Shown here: piece by piece, positions 42,480 to 42,968 of the stretch
Position numbering within the stretch: position 1 is the first letter of the stretch
How the letters are laid out: the number at the start of each line of letters is the position of its first letter
Notes under the pieces: model-generated
The model's input: the letters and a program-made list of their open reading frames with translations, nothing else
What the model was told of the DNA's origin: nothing
Database searches by the model: none
Source: an uncultured Bacteroides sp.
GTDB taxonomy: Bacteria > Bacteroidota > Bacteroidia > Bacteroidales > Bacteroidaceae
DNA length: 42,968 nt
Assembly (NCBI RefSeq): GCF_949298305.1
Contig: NZ_CASFWU010000023.1
Location: 1 to 42,968, forward strand
Direction of reading: 5' to 3'
Program-made: the position numbers and the translations under genes

Positions 42480-42968
42480 TCATTCTACCTCCGTCAGTTC
42501 CACCACCCGACTCTGCATCGGCCGGAAGCCGAAAGCGTCGAGTCCCACCTTCATCAGATAATCGCCCGAAAGCACTTTGCCGTTGGCAGGCAGTGTGGAC
42601 TGTGTACCGGGCATCAGGTTGATTTCCTCTACCTTGTAACGCTTCGTCGGGTCAAGTCCCTGCAAGCGGACGGGCAGCAGTTTCTCCTGATAGCGCGGAT
42701 AGACATCGTAGGCAAAGAGTACGGCCTTGCGGCAGTCCGTGCTCACGTAGTTCACCGCCATGTGGTTGCTTTCGTAGGGCGACACCAGACGGTACTGTAT
42801 GCCGTCGAGGATGACGGGTTGCAGACGTTTCCAGTTGGCCACGGCCGTCTGGCAGTAGAGCAGTTCGTCGGCACTCAGCTCCTTCAGCCCCAGGTCGAAG
42901 CCCAGCTTGCACATGGAAGCCACATCGGTACGGAACTTTACGGAGGCCGCCTTGTTCCAGCTCGTCAC
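42480..42968 (-). CDS. alpha-galactosidase, glycoside hydrolase family 36 (C-terminal part)
   Basis: The frame is open to the window edge, so only the last 162-163 residues are visible. They match the end of GH36 proteins: the last barrel helix (VKFRTDVASMCKLGFDLGLKELS) and the C-terminal beta-domain (WKRLQPVILDGIQYRLVSPY, KAVLFAYDVYPRYQEKLLPVRLQGLDPTKRYKVEEINL, GKVLSGDYLMKVGL). The catalytic residues lie upstream, outside the window. These enzymes release alpha-1,6-galactose from melibiose, raffinose or stachyose. It appears to be upstream in the same operon as the MFS transporter and the fructokinase. Confidence 0.9.
   Translation of the reverse strand: MTSWNKAASVKFRTDVASMCKLGFDLGLKELSADELLYCQTAVANWKRLQPVILDGIQYRLVSPYESNHMAVNYVSTDCRKAVLFAYDVYPRYQEKLLPVRLQGLDPTKRYKVEEINLMPGTQSTLPANGKVLSGDYLMKVGLDAFGFRPMQSRVVELTEVE

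Overview
The window is chromosomal DNA of a Bacteroidales bacterium, most likely a Bacteroides species. The evidence is the rpoBC/ribosomal-protein gene order with an embedded tuf and tRNA cluster, promoters of the form TTTG-N19-TAnnTTTG with no Shine-Dalgarno bias, a hybrid two-component regulator (HTCS) with a sugar-binding sensor, and tRNA genes that do not encode the 3' CCA. GC content is moderate in the translation genes on the left and visibly higher from about 21 kb onward.

Left part (1-14767), all on the minus strand: rpsU, a XerC/D-type recombinase, a short ribosome hibernation factor, tRNA-Thr(UGU), tRNA-Tyr, tRNA-Thr(GGU), tuf, tRNA-Trp, secE, nusG, rplK, rplA, rplJ, rplL, rpoB and rpoC, closed by a terminator at 163-209. 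A textbook Bacteroides promoter at 13196-13226 lies just ahead of the tRNA block. A terminator-like hairpin with a T tract sits between rplL and rpoB, where an attenuator would be expected. tuf carries a 38-nt deletion that removes the G3 motif and shifts the frame.

Middle part (14706-36736) is mostly housekeeping: aminopeptidase P, a gamma-carbonic-anhydrase-like protein, Kdo transferase with gltX, a 7TM-HD phosphohydrolase (PgpH type), a membrane protein of unknown function, a low-molecular-weight tyrosine phosphatase, priA, a secreted GH3 glycosidase, a small beta-barrel outer membrane protein, tRNA-Ser(CGA), a cation antiporter-tcdA-lolD-like operon, asd, a nitrilase-family protein that appears to be exported, and an internally deleted AAA-ATPase/nuclease gene.

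Right part (36821-42968) is a sugar locus: an HTCS with a periplasmic sugar-binding sensor, a PfkB fructokinase, an MFS sugar transporter and the C-terminal part of a GH36 alpha-galactosidase that runs off the window. Together they suggest use of an alpha-galactosyl-sucrose type substrate (raffinose family), sensed through the released fructose.

The least explained material is intergenic. Degenerate 8-bp tandem arrays in inverted orientation separate the genes of the sugar operon (40921-41152 and 42316-42470). A related AT-rich multi-hairpin lies between rpoB and rpoC. A GC-rich palindromic repeat with a shared core occurs downstream of both priA and the fructokinase gene. No CRISPR array, insertion sequence or prophage was seen.
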